From Isoetes taiwanensis (lineage: Eukaryota; Streptophyta; Lycopodiopsida; Isoetales; Isoetaceae): DNA of 64,000 bases. Made by a program: the position numbers and the translations under genes. The notes beneath the pieces are model-generated. The model saw nothing but the letters and a program-made list of their open reading frames with translations. It was not told the origin of the DNA and made no database searches. Every line of letters starts with the position of its first letter. Position 1 is the stretch's first letter. Positions 21,860 through 34,185 of this stretch are shown here, piece by piece. The stretch covers positions 6,110,001 to 6,174,000 of the forward strand of contig JAJEKV010000073.1 in NCBI GenBank assembly GCA_021234155.1, in the 5' to 3' direction.

Positions 21860-23090
21860 CAGAGTGGGTAATGGAGTGCCATCTAACTCAGCCAGTTCAA
21901 ACACACTTGGCTGCACCACTTTAAGAATTTGGTAAGGACCAAGCCACCGAAATTTCAATTTTCCTGGAAAATTCTTATATCTGGAATCATAAAGAAGAAC
22001 TAAATCTCCTTCTTTGAAGGTTTTTTCCTTGAGGTGTTAGTCATGCCAGTGCTTTCTTAATTGTTGTCCAGCAAGAACTCAGAGATAAGCATCTCTGCGA
22101 AGCTCATCTAACTGTTGTAATTGAGAAACACGCTCCTGGAGAGCAACAGGTGGATCATGCACAATTGCAAGTTGGAAGTGAAGGGATGGAAGAACATACT
22201 CAAAAGGCATGAGAGCTTCTTGACCATAGACCAGTTTAAATGTTGTTTGTCCTGTTGCAATTTTGAAACTAGTGTTGTAAGCCCACAAAACAATAGGTAG
22301 CTTTTCTTGCCAATCAGTTCTAGAAGCGTCACCGATTTTCTTCAAGATATTGATGAGTGTCTTATTTGTGCTTTCTGCAAGGCCATTTCCTTGTGGATAA
22401 TAAGGAGTACTCTTCCTGTGATGAATGTGCAAATAGTCGGTCAATTCTTTGATCGTCTGATTTGCAAAATGTACACTTCGGTCACTGACAACTTCCATGG
22501 GACAGCCGAAATGTGTGATGACATGCGTGTAAAGAACCTTTGCCATGCTTGCTGTAGTATTATCAGGAAATGCACAAGCCTCCACCCATTTAGTGGCATA
22601 ATCTGTGAGAACCAGTATATATCGAGCACGGGAGCGCCTGGAATTTAGAAATATTCCTGTGCCTGGAGGTACAGGACTAACACTCCCTCCCACCAAAGAA
22701 CACTCAGTGGTGAGAAAGGCAGGAACAGTTTCACGCTGATGGATCCATGGGGCCAATAAAGTCCATTCCCCATTTGCTGAAGGGTAACGGCGTGGCAACT
22801 GGTGTTAAAGGAAGAGCGTCACGGGCCATGGGTCGACCCACACGCTGGCAGACATCACAGCTGCGTGCATGAGCATGGGCATCCTTGAACAGCGTGGGCC
22901 AGAAATAGCCAGCTAGAAGTATTTTGCGTGTCATGGTATCAACTAAAATGTCCTCCACCAAATCCTTCGTTGGCTTGGTGAACAATCTCTGGGACTTCAT
23001 GAGGAAGAACACACCGACGCAAAACCATGTCCTTGCCACGCTTATAGAAATGTCCCGCGACCATGATATAGTCACCGACTTCACGAAGAA
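21860..23090 (-). pseudogene. Ty3/gypsy integrase
   Basis: The N-terminal HHCC zinc region is split by a frame break (HQANEGFGGGHF, then CDVCQRVGRPMA). The core has TDYATKWVEA (first D), VVSDRSVHFANQ (second D) and YYPQGNGLAESTNKTL (E), giving the DDE triad. The C-terminal region reads KFRWLGPYQILKVVQPSVFE ... TLVNGFQLKLF, a GPF/Y-like module without a chromodomain. A roughly 100-bp stretch at about 22645-22748, with stops and an LTR-start-like segment, interrupts the code between FIGPMDPSA and RARYILV. Catalytic residues survive but the frame does not. Confidence 0.88.
22645..22748 (-). repeat. Foreign insert with LTR-start-like sequence inside integrase
   Basis: The sequence ggaggtacaggactaacac (about 22665-22683) and its left neighbour gcctggaatttagaaatatt match the edge of the LTR-like repeat at about 28330-28375 (gcgtggaatttaggaatagt ... 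ggaggtacaggactaacaac). The block separates two normally adjacent integrase segments and brings stops. Confidence 0.55.
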
Positions 23091-23091
23091 A

Positions 23092-23733
23092 CTATTGACG
23101 ACGTGATGGGAGCTTCTCAGGAGAGAGCATGGGATCTTCTGACGGGAATGCACCAGAGAGCAGATATTGCTTATAGTCGTGAAACAAATAGGGCGTGGCC
23201 ATGACCAAGAAGAGTTGTGCATCAGGAAAAGCATCCGAAACACCCATGGATGGGTCATCCGTTTGAATGCGTGAAAGGTAATCAGGCACGACATGTGACT
23301 TACCAGCCTTATGAATAATTTCGAAGGGAGCAAACTCCTGAAGAAGCAGTATCCAACGTGCAATACGTCCCGTGGGCGTGGTTTTGTTGATCAGATAAAG
23401 GAGAGCTTGGTGGTCAACAAAAAACTTGATTTTGCTACCCAACAAATAATGACAGAACCGTTGGACATAGAAGATGAGTCCAAGCACTTCCCGTTCCATG
23501 GCAGAATAATTCTTCTCAACGGGATTAAGTTTCCTGCTGGCATAGCGAATAGGCTTGTCAGTGTGAGAATCATATTCTTGAGAAAGAACAGCACCAATGG
23601 CAAAAGCAGAGACATCCACATGAACGTGAAAAGGTTTGTCCCATTGAGGTGGAACAAGAACAGGAGCTTGAATGAGCAAAACCTTCAATTTCTGAAAGGT
23701 TGCATTGCATCCGCCTGGGGATTCTAAGCCCAA
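23092..23733 (-). pseudogene. Ty3/gypsy RNase H
   Basis: A 213-codon open segment. The acidic triad and tail are visible: HVDVSAFAIGAVLSQ (D), NYSAMEREVLGLIF (E), KIKFFVDHQALLYL (D) and VVPDYLSRI (D). It continues from the RT thumb (ATFQKLKVLLIQAPVLVPP) in a shifted frame. It would degrade the RNA strand of the RNA-DNA hybrid during reverse transcription. Intact by itself, but broken from its neighbours. Confidence 0.88.
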
Positions 23734-24560
23734 GAGGATTCATCACCCGTGAGTTTATGAATGGGATCCGCAATAGCAGCAAGCCCTGGAATGAAGGTGG
23801 CATAGTAATTTACCTTGCCCAAGGAAGAGCGTGTCTCCTTAATGTTGGAAGGTGCTTGAGCTTTGAGCACACAACCGATTTTTGCAGGGTTTGTAGTGAT
23901 GCCATCTTTGCTCACCACGTGGCCAAGAAGGACACATGAAGTGACACAGAAGGTGCACTTATCTGGATTTAAATTGATATCTGATTCATCACATTTTTGA
24001 AAAATGAGCTCCAGTTTGTCGAGATGGTCATAGGCAGAAAAATCATCTTGAAAAACCTGCAGAAAGGCATTATCTTTCATGAAATCTTGAAAACCTGATA
24101 GCATAATGCGCTGAAAAGTGGACGGAAAGTTGGATAAGCCAAAAGGCACCACTTTGTAGGCAAAAGTGCCCCATGACGTGGTGAATGTAGTTTTTAAGTG
24201 ATCCTCTGCCCTGATAGAGGTTTGATTATAGTCCAAGAAGCCGTCCATAAAGGAGTACATCTCATGGCCTGCTACTTCTTCAAAAACTTGATCTGTGAAG
24301 GGTAACGGAAAGTGATCACGTTCCGTGGCCTGATTAAGTTTCCGATAATCCACGCGAACACGTATTTTACCATTATGCTTGAGAGCAATAACGATGGGGC
24401 TCACCCACTCGGAATGTTTTATCTCTTAAATTAATCCAGCAGCTAGGAGTTTATCTATTTCTACTTTTACATAGTCACGACAATTGGGGTTGAGCCTGTA
24501 CTGTCGTTGCTAGATTGGGCGTGCATCTGGTTTGGTGGGAATGGTGAGTTCCCCCAAGTC
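23724..24560 (-). pseudogene. Ty3/gypsy reverse transcriptase
   Basis: The palm and fingers are readable: the upstream part in broken frames (RLNPNCRDYVKVEIDKLLAA), then SPIVIALKHNGKIRVRVDYR, MYSFMDGFLDYNQTSI, VVPFGLSNFPSTFQR, catalytic VFQDDFSAY, NLNPDKCTF and GHVVSKDGI. The usual YxDD box is FQDD here, so both Asp residues are kept but the Tyr is lost. Stops occur around 24425 and 24520. Family assignment is secure. Confidence 0.9.
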
Positions 24561-25047
24561 TTTCTTGATACCTCTTAAATCTTTGTAGCTTTACGCAAAG
24601 ATATGTTTGAAATTCTTGAAGAGGCTCAGAGCATAAGCCTTATAAGTTTTAGGGAGATTGGCAACCAGGTTGGTTATCTCCGAGATCGATGACTTCAACT
24701 TCCGGAGTTTGAATATGTGGGACAACTTTTGTGTCCGTGATGGTGTGAGCAGGAGGTTGAAATACCACTGTTGGTTCAGCACTCTAAGTAGTGAAAAAGA
24801 GAGGCTGCTGAGAATCATCGATTAATGGTTGCTTCGTGACAGCAGCTACATCGACAATACCTTGAGAAGTGTCTTCTTCAGGGAAAATGTCGGCATGCTG
24901 GATCCGATTGCAAGGTGCAAGATAAGGATCCAGTAAGGTGGCAATAGCATGAGCTTGATCAAGACTCATATCACTCCAAGGATCAACATACTCAGGGTAG
25001 GATGACAGAGGGAGACCTGCTGGAGAAGCCTAAACTTGATAAGTATT

Positions 25048-25602
25048 CTAAGGTTCTTCTGAACCACTGTCAAAGAGGGCTGGTTCAACATGTTCGACAG
25101 AGATGAGTTTACCTGTTTCAAGATCCATCATGGCATTCAAGGTGCCATCAGTGATGACTAGTTGATCAATAGCCCAGTAATGAATGCTTTTAGCTTGGCA
25201 AAGAAAGGATCGTCCAACCAGCATTTTATAATCACCCAGATCTTCACCAGCTCTCCAAACCCCAAATTCCAAGGGGAATTTGAGATCACCAATACTTATA
25301 TGGAGAAGAGGAGTGACGACTTGAGGGCACGTGATGTGACCGTTTGCCAGCTTAGTATCATAAGGGGCACGATAAAGTTGAGTGATGCCCAGTTGTCTCT
25401 GAAGTTTGTCCGTGGCGAGATTGACAGCACTACCGCCATCAATCTGCACATAATTGATTTGCTGATTCCCAATAGTAGCATGTACCATGGGAGTAGAAGC
25501 GGCTATCGCGCCAACCAGAACTGTGGGTAGTGGCAACTGTTCCTTGAGTGCATGACACAGCTTGAGAATAGTAGCAAGGCTGTGGAATCTTAATTTTTGC
25601 AA
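25048..25602 (-). pseudogene. Retroviral-type aspartic protease
   Basis: A 184-codon segment with the active-site stretch YVQIDGGSAVNLAT (DGGS, a variant of D-S/T-G-A) and the hydrophobic segments expected of the single-domain pepsin fold. It also has ITCPQVVTPLLHISIGDLKF and the flap-like MLVGRSFLCQAKS. It would process the gag-pol polyprotein. It precedes a linker with frame breaks that leads into RT. Confidence 0.8.
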
Positions 25603-25889
25603 GCTCCTCTTGAAGTTTCAAAGGAACATGAGAAAAAGGATCGGCAAGATCCAACGGTGCAGGAGTCTGAGGCATTGACGCCGAGACTTCCTTGAGGAGT
25701 TCTTCAGCAGCTATGTTCGGATACTGCTGAGTGCGTGGGTTTTTTGACGTCGAAGGCGCTTCCTGATGTTGTTGCACGTGCGTGATGGCATGAACATTAG
25801 CAAACGTGCGTCCTTCAGCAGTTTGCATAGGTTTGAGAATACTTTGGCACACTTTAGGCATTAAATGAGGCATAAGCTTGTCAAGATCA

Positions 25890-27787
25890 GGAGCAAAATT
25901 TGACCGTCTTATGTGCCTCATGAGGAATAGTGTCCATGGCAAACGCAGGTTGCGTGTCATGTGGAATGATTGTCAAGGGGCGTGAGCCCCGGGTTTGGCG
26001 TGAGACAAAACCAACCCAATTTGATTCTTGAACCGGAGGATTGAAGGCTTGATATATTTCTTCTTGAGCCTGTTGATCAAGAGCTGCAGCTGGAGTTGCT
26101 TGTTGAGGTGGCCGAGATGGTCTCTTCAAAACCGGTTTAGGGCCCTGTTTACCATTGAGGACCCATAGTTGATAAGCAGTGAGATGAACGGAAGCTGTTT
26201 GATTGGTGCCCGGGAGCTGAACCTGAACCTGAGGATGTTGAGGGCACGCCGTAGTGGTGTGGCCCCATTCGTGATAATGATAGCACTGAGCTTTGGAAGG
26301 ATCAAAGGGAGTGCGCGAATTTTGACCCCTAGATTTCTGTGGTTGCTGAAATTGTTGATACGGTTGTTGCCGATACTGCTGCTGCTGTGGATACTGCTGA
26401 GGCATGGTTTGAACTTGAAAGACCATTTTTTGTCTGAAGGGTGTAGGATGAGCACAAGAACACTCTTCAGTAGAGTGATTACACATGTTGCAGTGCTTGC
26501 AATGAGGAGGACCATTGGTGGAATTGCATTCATTGGTAAGGTGGCCTTGATACTTGCAAATCTAACACCAAATTTGACTATGTTGAGGAGGAGCAGACTG
26601 ATGAGGTTGCAAAGTATTTTGAGGAACCATGACGGGAGGCATGAAAGGAAGCTCCGTGAGGGGAACGCCATGGGAAGACACATTGACTGAATGGTTAACC
26701 AATTCAATGGCTTGATCCAATGTCTTGGGGTGCAAATATTCTGTCATAAGACGACTAGCAGGAGGAAGTCCTTGCAGAAAACAAACCAAAATTTGGCTCT
26801 GCGTGGGATACTCTTTAAGCTTACTTATAAGAATATGGAGGCGATACGCAAAGTCACGGGCAGACTCCGTGGGTTGTTGTTAGAGATCGTTAAGCTGTTG
26901 ATCATCATCCGTAGTGCCATAATGAGAGAGAAAGGCAATCTTCATCTCTTGCCAATTTTGTTTCCAATGACTTTTATTTGCCATGAGCCACTAGTAAGGA
27001 GCGCCATGCAGCATGGTAGAAAAAATATGGAACTTAAGTTGAGGCCGAGAATGGCTATTCAGACGAATAGCCAAAGCTTCAAATTCCTCTATGTGAGCTT
27101 GAGCACTTTGATCAAGGGGCTTCCCTTTGGCATTCCCAAAGATCGGATATGTGAGCTTGAGATTGTGAACAGGTGACAGGACCTGCACTTGTGTATAGAG
27201 TGGCAGAGCATAAGTAGGAACATAGCTTGAGGCACAGTCGTGGACTGAGAGCAAGGAGAAGGCACGAGAACCGTGAAACTAGGAGGTCCTTCGAGAGGGG
27301 CGTCAGTGGACGAAGTGCCGTGGGTGCCATCCTCATTGAGCTTGAGATCAGTAATGTTGTAGACTGGAACTGAATGGTGAAAGGAGGGTGAAGACTGGAA
27401 TTCATGGACATGAGGAGGGCCAAAAGAGACCTGAGAATAGCCCATACCATGCTGAGGGGAAGATGGCTGTGAAGACAAAGGAGTATGGCCAGAAGGAATG
27501 TGAATGTAAGTACTGACTGGAGTTTGAAAATAATGAGGACGGGGATGCACTGGAGTATGATGTGGCGACTGTGGTTGGGAACAGTGTATATAAGTAGGGG
27601 GGGACCCCAACCTGGAAGTAACACGAGGAGTAGGCGGTGCCGACTGAGCACGTGAGCGGACATGGCCTCCTTTAATGTCATAATCAGGATCATACATGTC
27701 TCGAACAACATCCCGGCATTGATGGCATTCCAAACGAGCCGCAGTTTGGCTGAGAAGTTCCTCTGGAGTGAAGGCACGAGCAGACAT
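25890..27787 (-). pseudogene. Ty3/gypsy gag with zinc knuckles
   Basis: It begins MSARAFTPEELLSQTAARLE at 27787 with a Pro/Ser-rich N-terminus. It shifts frame near 27240, has stops near 26997, 26880 and 26563, and continues through the capsid-like part (DFAYRLHILISKLKEYPTQS). Three zinc knuckles follow: C-stop-ICKYQGHLTNEC (a TAG inside the first), CKHCNMCNHSTEEC, and CYHYHEWGHTTTAC, in which the second Cys is Tyr. A Gln-rich tract lies between the last two. Gag forms the virus-like particle. This copy is inactive. Confidence 0.82.
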
Positions 27788-27939
27788 CTTTGAGGGAAGA
27801 AAAGAGAACTAAGACCCGGCAGTGACGACAGTGTTTTGGGGTCTGGGTTCGGGATCACCTGCGAGGCAGCCCTCTATACCCTTGAACCAAGCAGGGAAAT
27901 CCTTAGCTGAGTGCCACGCGAGATTTTGCAAAGAGAACT

Positions 27940-28375
27940 GAAAGAAGGAAAAAGAAAGAACAGAAAACAATATGCAGAAAATATGACTTCCTTGATATCA
28001 ACCAAAGTACATGAACTCTCGTCAAGCGAGGGGAATAAAGCGAGACAAGGCTAAAACTATCTCTAGTAATATACATAGTACAATGGCCTTGGACCCAGAA
28101 TAGGTAGATGGCAGATCTCGGTCACCAACTCCTGGATCAGCACATAAATTCAGGGAATCTGGCAGTGCCTGGAATCCCGCTAAATTAAGGCCGCACTCCC
28201 CGGAGGCCGTCATTTTTCCGTTCTAGCTCTCTTCTTTGACTGGGACGTGGACTTCTGCGTGGCTTTTGGAGGGGGGGGGGCATGGGTCTGCTACCTAACG
28301 CTTGACCTGGTCTCTTATTTTTGTCTGCTGCGTGGAATTTAGGAATAGTCATGTGCCTGGAGGTACAGGACTAAC
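27940..28375 (-). repeat. LTR-like repeat, copy A
   Basis: About 435 bp beside the gag start, repeated in direct orientation at 28385-28848. On the minus strand it begins TGTTAGTCCTGTACCTCCAG, consistent with a TG-start LTR. Shared phrases include atatgacttccttga, catgaactctcgtcaagcga and cctggaatcccgctaa. It is in the position of the 5' LTR of the gypsy element. Confidence 0.65.
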
Positions 28376-28384
28376 AACCAGAAA

Positions 28385-28848
28385 GAAGAGAAAAAACAAC
28401 AAGACTGAAGACAATATGCCAAAATATGACTTCCTTGAGTATCAATCAGAATACATGAACTCTCGTCAAGCGAGAGGAACGAAAAGAGACAAGGTTGAAA
28501 TCTCATCTAAAAACTTAAGATCTATCTCTATTGATATATATAGTACAATGGCCTGGGGCCCAAAATAGGTGGATGGCAGATTTCAGTCACTAACTCCTGG
28601 ATCAATGCATGATTTTAGGGAATCTGGCAGCGCCTTCATTAGCGCCTGGAATCCCGCTAAGTTAGGGCCACGCTCCAAGGAGGTTGTCATTTGTCCATTC
28701 TGGCTCTCTTCTTTGACGGGGGCGTGGACTTCTGCGTGGCTTTTGATGGGGGCGTGGGTCTGCTACCTGATGCTTGACCTGGTCCCTTGTTTCTGCCCTG
28801 CTGTGTGGAGCTTAAGAATAGTCATGTGCTTGGTGGTACATGACTAAC
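28385..28848 (-). repeat. LTR-like repeat, copy B
   Basis: Direct repeat of copy A with moderate divergence. The minus-strand start is TGTTAGTCATGTACCACCAA. Two LTRs back to back without an internal region suggest a nested insertion, unequal recombination or a solo LTR next to the element. It abuts the truncated RT of the Tat-like relic at about 28857. Confidence 0.65.
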
Positions 28849-28856
28849 ACTATCTA

Positions 28857-30500
28857 CAAAATACTATCTGATTTTCATGGATGCCTTGTTTAGATCTCTA
28901 TAATCAATGCAAATTCTAATTGTGTTGTTCCTTTTTTCCACAGGTACTATGCAAGACAACCATTCTGGATTTACTATCTCTGATATCACACCAACATCTT
29001 TCATTTTTTATAATTTCTCCTTGATTAGGCCAAGCAAAGATGCATTTATCCTCCTTAGTTTCTGTATAACAGGCTTCATATCTTCTTTAATCTTTATTTC
29101 AAATCCACACACACTTTGTCAACACCAATCAGCTCATTATAGTCCCAGGCAAACACATCTTTCCATTCATCAAAGATTTTAGCAACAAAAGATTCATCCT
29201 CTTTGAATAAGTCAGCAACATATAGTGTTCTATCTTGACCATTTTTTTTGCACTCTTACCTCTTTTACCTGCTTTTCTTCACTTGCATTTATAACCAAGA
29301 TTGGATGAAGCTGCTGTAGATCATCCTTTTCTAAGTCTTCCTCCTTTATTGCTCCTTTAGCTAAGTGTTCAAGTAGAACACTCCTACATAATGCATCAGC
29401 TTCTCAATTTCGTTCTCTTGGCACATGACATAGTTTCCAAGACTCAAAACTTGCCAATTCTTCCAATGCCTTATCTCTTAGCAAGATCATGTCTTCATTT
29501 TTGGCCTGGTATTCTCTCAAGACCTGTCTACAGACCAATTGTGAGTCACCAAAAATAACAATGCTACTTATGCCTAGATGCTTGGCTTCTTGCAGTCCTG
29601 CTATGAGAGCCTTATATTCTGCCATGTTAGAAGTAATGTTAGGAAAAAGTATGCCTACTTTGGCCAATAATCTATTGGAATGATCCTTGACAATTGCAGC
29701 AAAAGAAGCCACACTCAAACTTTTAAATACTCCTCCATCAGACCATAAAAAAACAAAATTTTCACCTTGAGATATGTTCACCTCCAAGACAGCTTTGACT
29801 CTGGTATTTGATCAGGGGCATCAAGCTCGTACTCACCACAAGGACTTGATATCAAAATATCCTCTTCAATGAAGTTCAAGGCTTCAAATTCTCCATCCTT
29901 GTTGTAGAGGGTCACCCTTTTTCTCCCATTGGATATGGTATATTCTCCCTTTGACTGCATAGGCCTTGCATCTACTGTAGAACGCTATTTTCTTCTCAAA
30001 AGCAAATCATAAATATCAGATTTCTCATCAATACCTTCAAATGCAACCACCACAAAGTTAGCAGCCACAATAATGCCTTCTACATCAATTGGCACATTAC
30101 TCACAATGCCCATGGGTTGATTTTGGTATTGGAAAAGGATTTTAGCAACATAGGAGCCTTCTTATCAATTTTTAAACCACATAATCTCATAATATGATGA
30201 GGCATCACATTAAGTGGTGAGCCTCCATCAAGTAACACTTTTGTCAAAACTTTCTTACCCATACACATGTAAAAGCACCTGGATCATAATCTTCTTGAGT
30301 TAAGACATGCTCCTCAATATGATTTGTAAGAGCCACGTCATCCTCTTTGGTTAGATGTAAAACATTTTTTCTATAAGATGGAGCAATCTTGAGCAAAGTT
30401 AGCAAATCCACACTAATCTTGGAAATTCTCAATAAAGACTCAAAATCCTCACTCTCCTTATCCTTCTTCATGTATTTTTGACAAGGGGGAGGAGGCACAA
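28857..30500 (-). pseudogene. Tat/Athila-like pol relic: protease, RNase H, then RT
   Basis: Reading 5'-3' on the minus strand gives, in order: ISKISVDLLTLLKIAPSYRK (gag-pro linker, 30500-30244); VLLDGGSPLNVMPHHIM (protease active site, about 30235); a linker (KGEYTISNGRKRVTLYN, 29960-29778); RNase H at 29787-29404 (WSDGGVF, SNMAEYKALIAGLQEAKHLG, IFGDSQLVCRQV, HVPRERN); then DEWKDVFAWDYNELIGVDKV and RT fingers (DVGVISEIVNPEWLSCIVPV, IRICIDYRDLNKAS, about 29160-28880). RT is cut short at the LTR junction. The RNase H resembles the additional archaeal-type domain of Tat elements, but its place before RT is unusual. Confidence 0.78.
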
Positions 30501-30947
30501 CTTAATTTGGCTCATCCTATTGTTTAAATTTGGTTTTTCTGGGGTCCCGAAAACTTTTTGGATTTTTTTTTTTTAATTTGATTTCATAAGGTTTGGAGGG
30601 TTTTGGTGGCCGAGAAAAGATTCAGGTTCGCCAAAAATCGGGCATTTCATTGTACTATGATTTCGAAATCGGCAATTTTGGGGTCGATGGGTTATCCCCG
30701 CCAGAGATTCTTATCCGATGGTCGATCATCGGCATGCCTGCCTCGGTTGCGGATGGAGTTGTGGAGATAAAAACTATCATTAGGTACAATCTATTCTCTT
30801 GCCAAACCTAATGCTGATGCCATTCGGTGTGGTATTGGAGCTGCAAAATCTACATGCTCTTTGGTTGCATGCAGAGTCTCGATTCTTTCTGTCATGCCTG
30901 GGTTGCATGCTTTCCAGTTTGCCAGATGGAAAAATATCCCAAAGATT

Positions 30948-31240
30948 CAAAAATCGTGTGGCCTTCGCTATGATGTTGAAATTTAGATCTTGGGGCGATT
31001 CGGCCCATTTTTGGTCGCGTGAAAGCCATCTTTTGCAACAACCCTGCTGTGGGTGTTTTTTGGGACATTTATTCTTGATCAGCCATGTGATCCAGTTGTG
31101 GAGGTAGAGCTATTAATTTTGTTGTGATAAAAATCGTGTGTGGCCTTCACTATGATTTTGAGATTTAGATTTTTGAGCAGTATCAGACCCAATTTTTGGT
31201 GGCATGAAAGCCACGTTTTGCAACAAGCCTACTGCTGATG
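30948..31240 (+). repeat. Tandem duplication, about 180-bp spacing
   Basis: Two diverged copies (about 30948-31060 and 31128-31240) share aaaatcgtgtg.ggccttc, a gaaatttagatc-type segment, gcatgaaagcca and ttttgcaacaa.cct. Confidence 0.7.
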
Positions 31241-32699
31241 TTCTTTGGATTTTGCAGCCAACTGTTGTAGCTTCAGGCAACTAGCTTGCTTTGCAGGTGT
31301 TCCTCATGGGTACGTATCTCTCTCGCATCTTCTCATTAGCAGATGTTTCTGCCAGCACCTAATGCAAATGACATCTTGACCAAAAATTATCTTCCAAAAC
31401 TTTGCTTATGTGATTATTGGCATTGTAGATCTATTGATTGAATTGGACTGCTTGCCTCAGTATTTGCTGCATCAGATCAGGGTGTACATCTTGGCTCCAA
31501 GATTCCAAATGCTTCTACTTCCTTCTATTTATAAGTCTACCACCCCGTGTTTTATGCTTGAATCATGATTTCTTCATCATCAAATTTGTTTTAGAAACCT
31601 CATTGTATTAGAAAGATGTCATGTTTCTCATGCTAGGATGGTACCTTGCAGTTTAGAGCAGAGAAAGCAGTTTTATGGATGCCAGGTGAGCTGATGCCGA
31701 TTGTTGCGTCATGCATCAGGTATTGCAGCATTCAACAGGACTTTTTGCACCATCTACATCAGGCTTGCTTGCGTTTTGGAGATATATTTCATGTTTATGC
31801 AGTTATAATTTGGATGCATATTTGTCTTCATAGTTGATTACAAATTTATTCTTCTATTTTTGCATTCTCTATTCTACTCTTTTCTTTTTACCCAAAAAGG
31901 TTTGGCATATGGCAAGATGTAAAACCATATGTTTTATTTGATGGAATCTGCAAATGGCAGCATTCATATATGGCAGCATCCATTTGCATATTTTATACAT
32001 ATTTTTCTAATGATAATATTCTATTTTCTGTGCAGTACAATGATGGCTATGGCCGTTTTTTAGTTAGCATTTCTTATGTGGAAATGCAACATATAGTATC
32101 TGGTCACGAATTTGAGTGAGGTAGGTGATTTAGAGCAGATACCATACATGCTATTGTTCCTGTGTTTAGATTTATTATTAGTTAATGATTGTTACTTTTG
32201 ATGTTTCAGTTGTGGCCATATTCATGTGCTACCACCAAATAGAATTTGTCCAGAAGCAGATTCGAAATGTGATTTACGGTGCGGGCTTATGGAGGTTGGA
32301 GGCTTATGAGGACCCCTTTCCAGTTCCCTCATTTGCATTCTTATGATTTTCTATCTAGCTATCTGCGGCACCAAATAGTGTATATTGATCAAAGATTAAT
32401 TTGTCAGCCAGAATTTGGAGGCCATCAATCGGTCATCTACAACAACAGATTAATTGCTCTGTTTGATTGAAGCAATAGAGCAACAAAAGAACTCCAGGTT
32501 TGTTCTTTCACTTTCTTGGCATGCTTTTTTCATTCCATTTAGCTATTTCTTAAAGATACATAATAGCTTAGTGTCGTGCAGCAATGAAGAAAGATTGTGA
32601 GCAAAATGTACAGTACAAATCATTACGGACCAAAGCTAGGTGAACCTAAGATAACAGTCCTGAATATTTTACATGTTCATCTCCAGTATGTTCAAATCA

Positions 32700-33375
32700 T
32701 ATTCATTTGTGTCCACAAATAATATCGTATTGCAACAACCTTTTGCTAACCTTTTAATATTTTTTATTAGGTTTGGAAGTCCTGTGACCATGGCAGTACA
32801 AGTCTCTCTAGCAAAATGGTTGGGTTTCTTCTTATTATGGCAAAATGGTTGCGCTGCTTCTTATTATCTGCCAAGACTTGGCCAGTCAAGGAACAACTTT
32901 TCTGTACATGTAGGTAACATTTTGATGACATGTATTAAGTTTACAAGAGTAGAAATTGGTTCACCTATGATTTGGGCTCTGCATACCATTTTGAGACCTG
33001 CCAATGGGATATGTTAAGGCCATGGGAATACCAGTTGCATGCTAGGATGCAGCAACCTTTTGCTAACCTTTTAATATTTTTTATTAGGTTTGGAAGCACT
33101 GCGCATGTGAAATAAGTTATGTGACCATGTCAGTCCAAGTCTCTCTAAAAAAATCTTTGGGTTTCTTCCTACTATGGCAAAATGGTTGCGCTGCTTCTTA
33201 CTATCTGCCAAGACTTGGCCAGTCAAGGAACAATGTCAAGGAACAACTTTTCTGTACATGTAGGTAACATTTTGATGACATGTATTAAGTCTACAAGAAT
33301 AGAAATTGGTTCACCTATGAGTTGGGCTCTGCATACCATTTGAGAGCTGCCAATGGAATATGTTAAGGCCACTGC
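32700..33375 (+). repeat. Tandem duplication of about 340 bp
   Basis: Copies at about 32725-33030 and 33050-33375 share gcaaccttttgctaacctt, tatctgccaagacttggcca, gtaacattttgatgacatg and the terminal ccaatgg.atatgttaaggc. The second copy has an extra 15-bp internal duplication (tcaaggaacaa.gtcaaggaacaa). Confidence 0.85.
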
Positions 33376-34115
33376 AAGTTCCAATAACTGCAAAGTAAAG
33401 CTAAAATTGCACATCAAATGTGAATGCAGGATACAACATATGTTCAGACTCAATTCTTTATAGCATACTTATGCCTGCTGGCATCGTCCTGCAAGCTTTT
33501 TGTTTTCCACTTAAATGACAACCTGTTTCCTTTATAAGAACATTCCTTTCCTGTTCACTGATGACAATGGCATGCGTGCCTATCATAAAAGTCATTGAAT
33601 AAGTTTCAGACAACGAAACATACCGCCGGTCATCTCAAGCTTCATCAGTCTATTCAAGAGATATTTTGCTCACATTGTAGAGCTGCACCACTATTCAAGA
33701 TATATTTTGGTCACATTGTAGAGTTGCACCACTGGCTATAAATGGACTAGAGATGCATGACTCAAAGTAAGGAGTACATTAATATTTTTAACACTGCTAA
33801 AATGGCTTAGTAAAAAAAAGGCTTAGTCAAAACTATAGTGTAATTGTCACCTCTCTTTTAGTACTTAACATTTTCGTTGTGCAATTCATATATATTGACC
33901 ACTTGGAATACACTTCAAGTTTTTGATGCTTTTCTAATGATAATTTTATAGCAAATCCCCTTGAGATGGTCCACTGGGTAACTTTTTTATTGACCTACCC
34001 AGTTTTTTGACCATCACAGCACATATAAGCACCTTCACCAAATAATTTATGTCATCATCATTTGCATCACTAATATGCTCATTATATCCTTTATATAATA
34101 GAAAGCACTCATGAT

Positions 34116-34185
34116 TTTTTGAAGGGCAATGAAGGGCTATGGAAGGGCAATGAAGGGCAGTTTGAAGGGCAATGAAGGGCAGTCA
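34116..34185 (+). repeat. Short tandem repeat (gaagggcaat)
   Basis: The decamer gaagggcaat and variants (gaagggctat, gaagggcagt) recur about six times in 70 bp. Confidence 0.85.

Larger units (their letters stand above)
17703..28848 (-). mobile_element. Degenerate Ty3/gypsy LTR retrotransposon, non-chromodomain
   Basis: Minus-strand order is LTR-like repeats (28848-27940), gag, protease, RT, RNase H, integrase (to about 21860), then an extra decayed coding block (21520-17940) that ends in a second gag fragment. PR-RT-RH-INT order defines Ty3/gypsy. The RT text VDYRKLNQATERDHFPLPFT and the integrase end VNGFQLKLF without a chromodomain point to the Tat/Athila branch. Multiple stops and frame shifts show that it is dead. 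No matching 3' LTR was found on the left, so the left end is truncated or rearranged. Confidence 0.8.
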
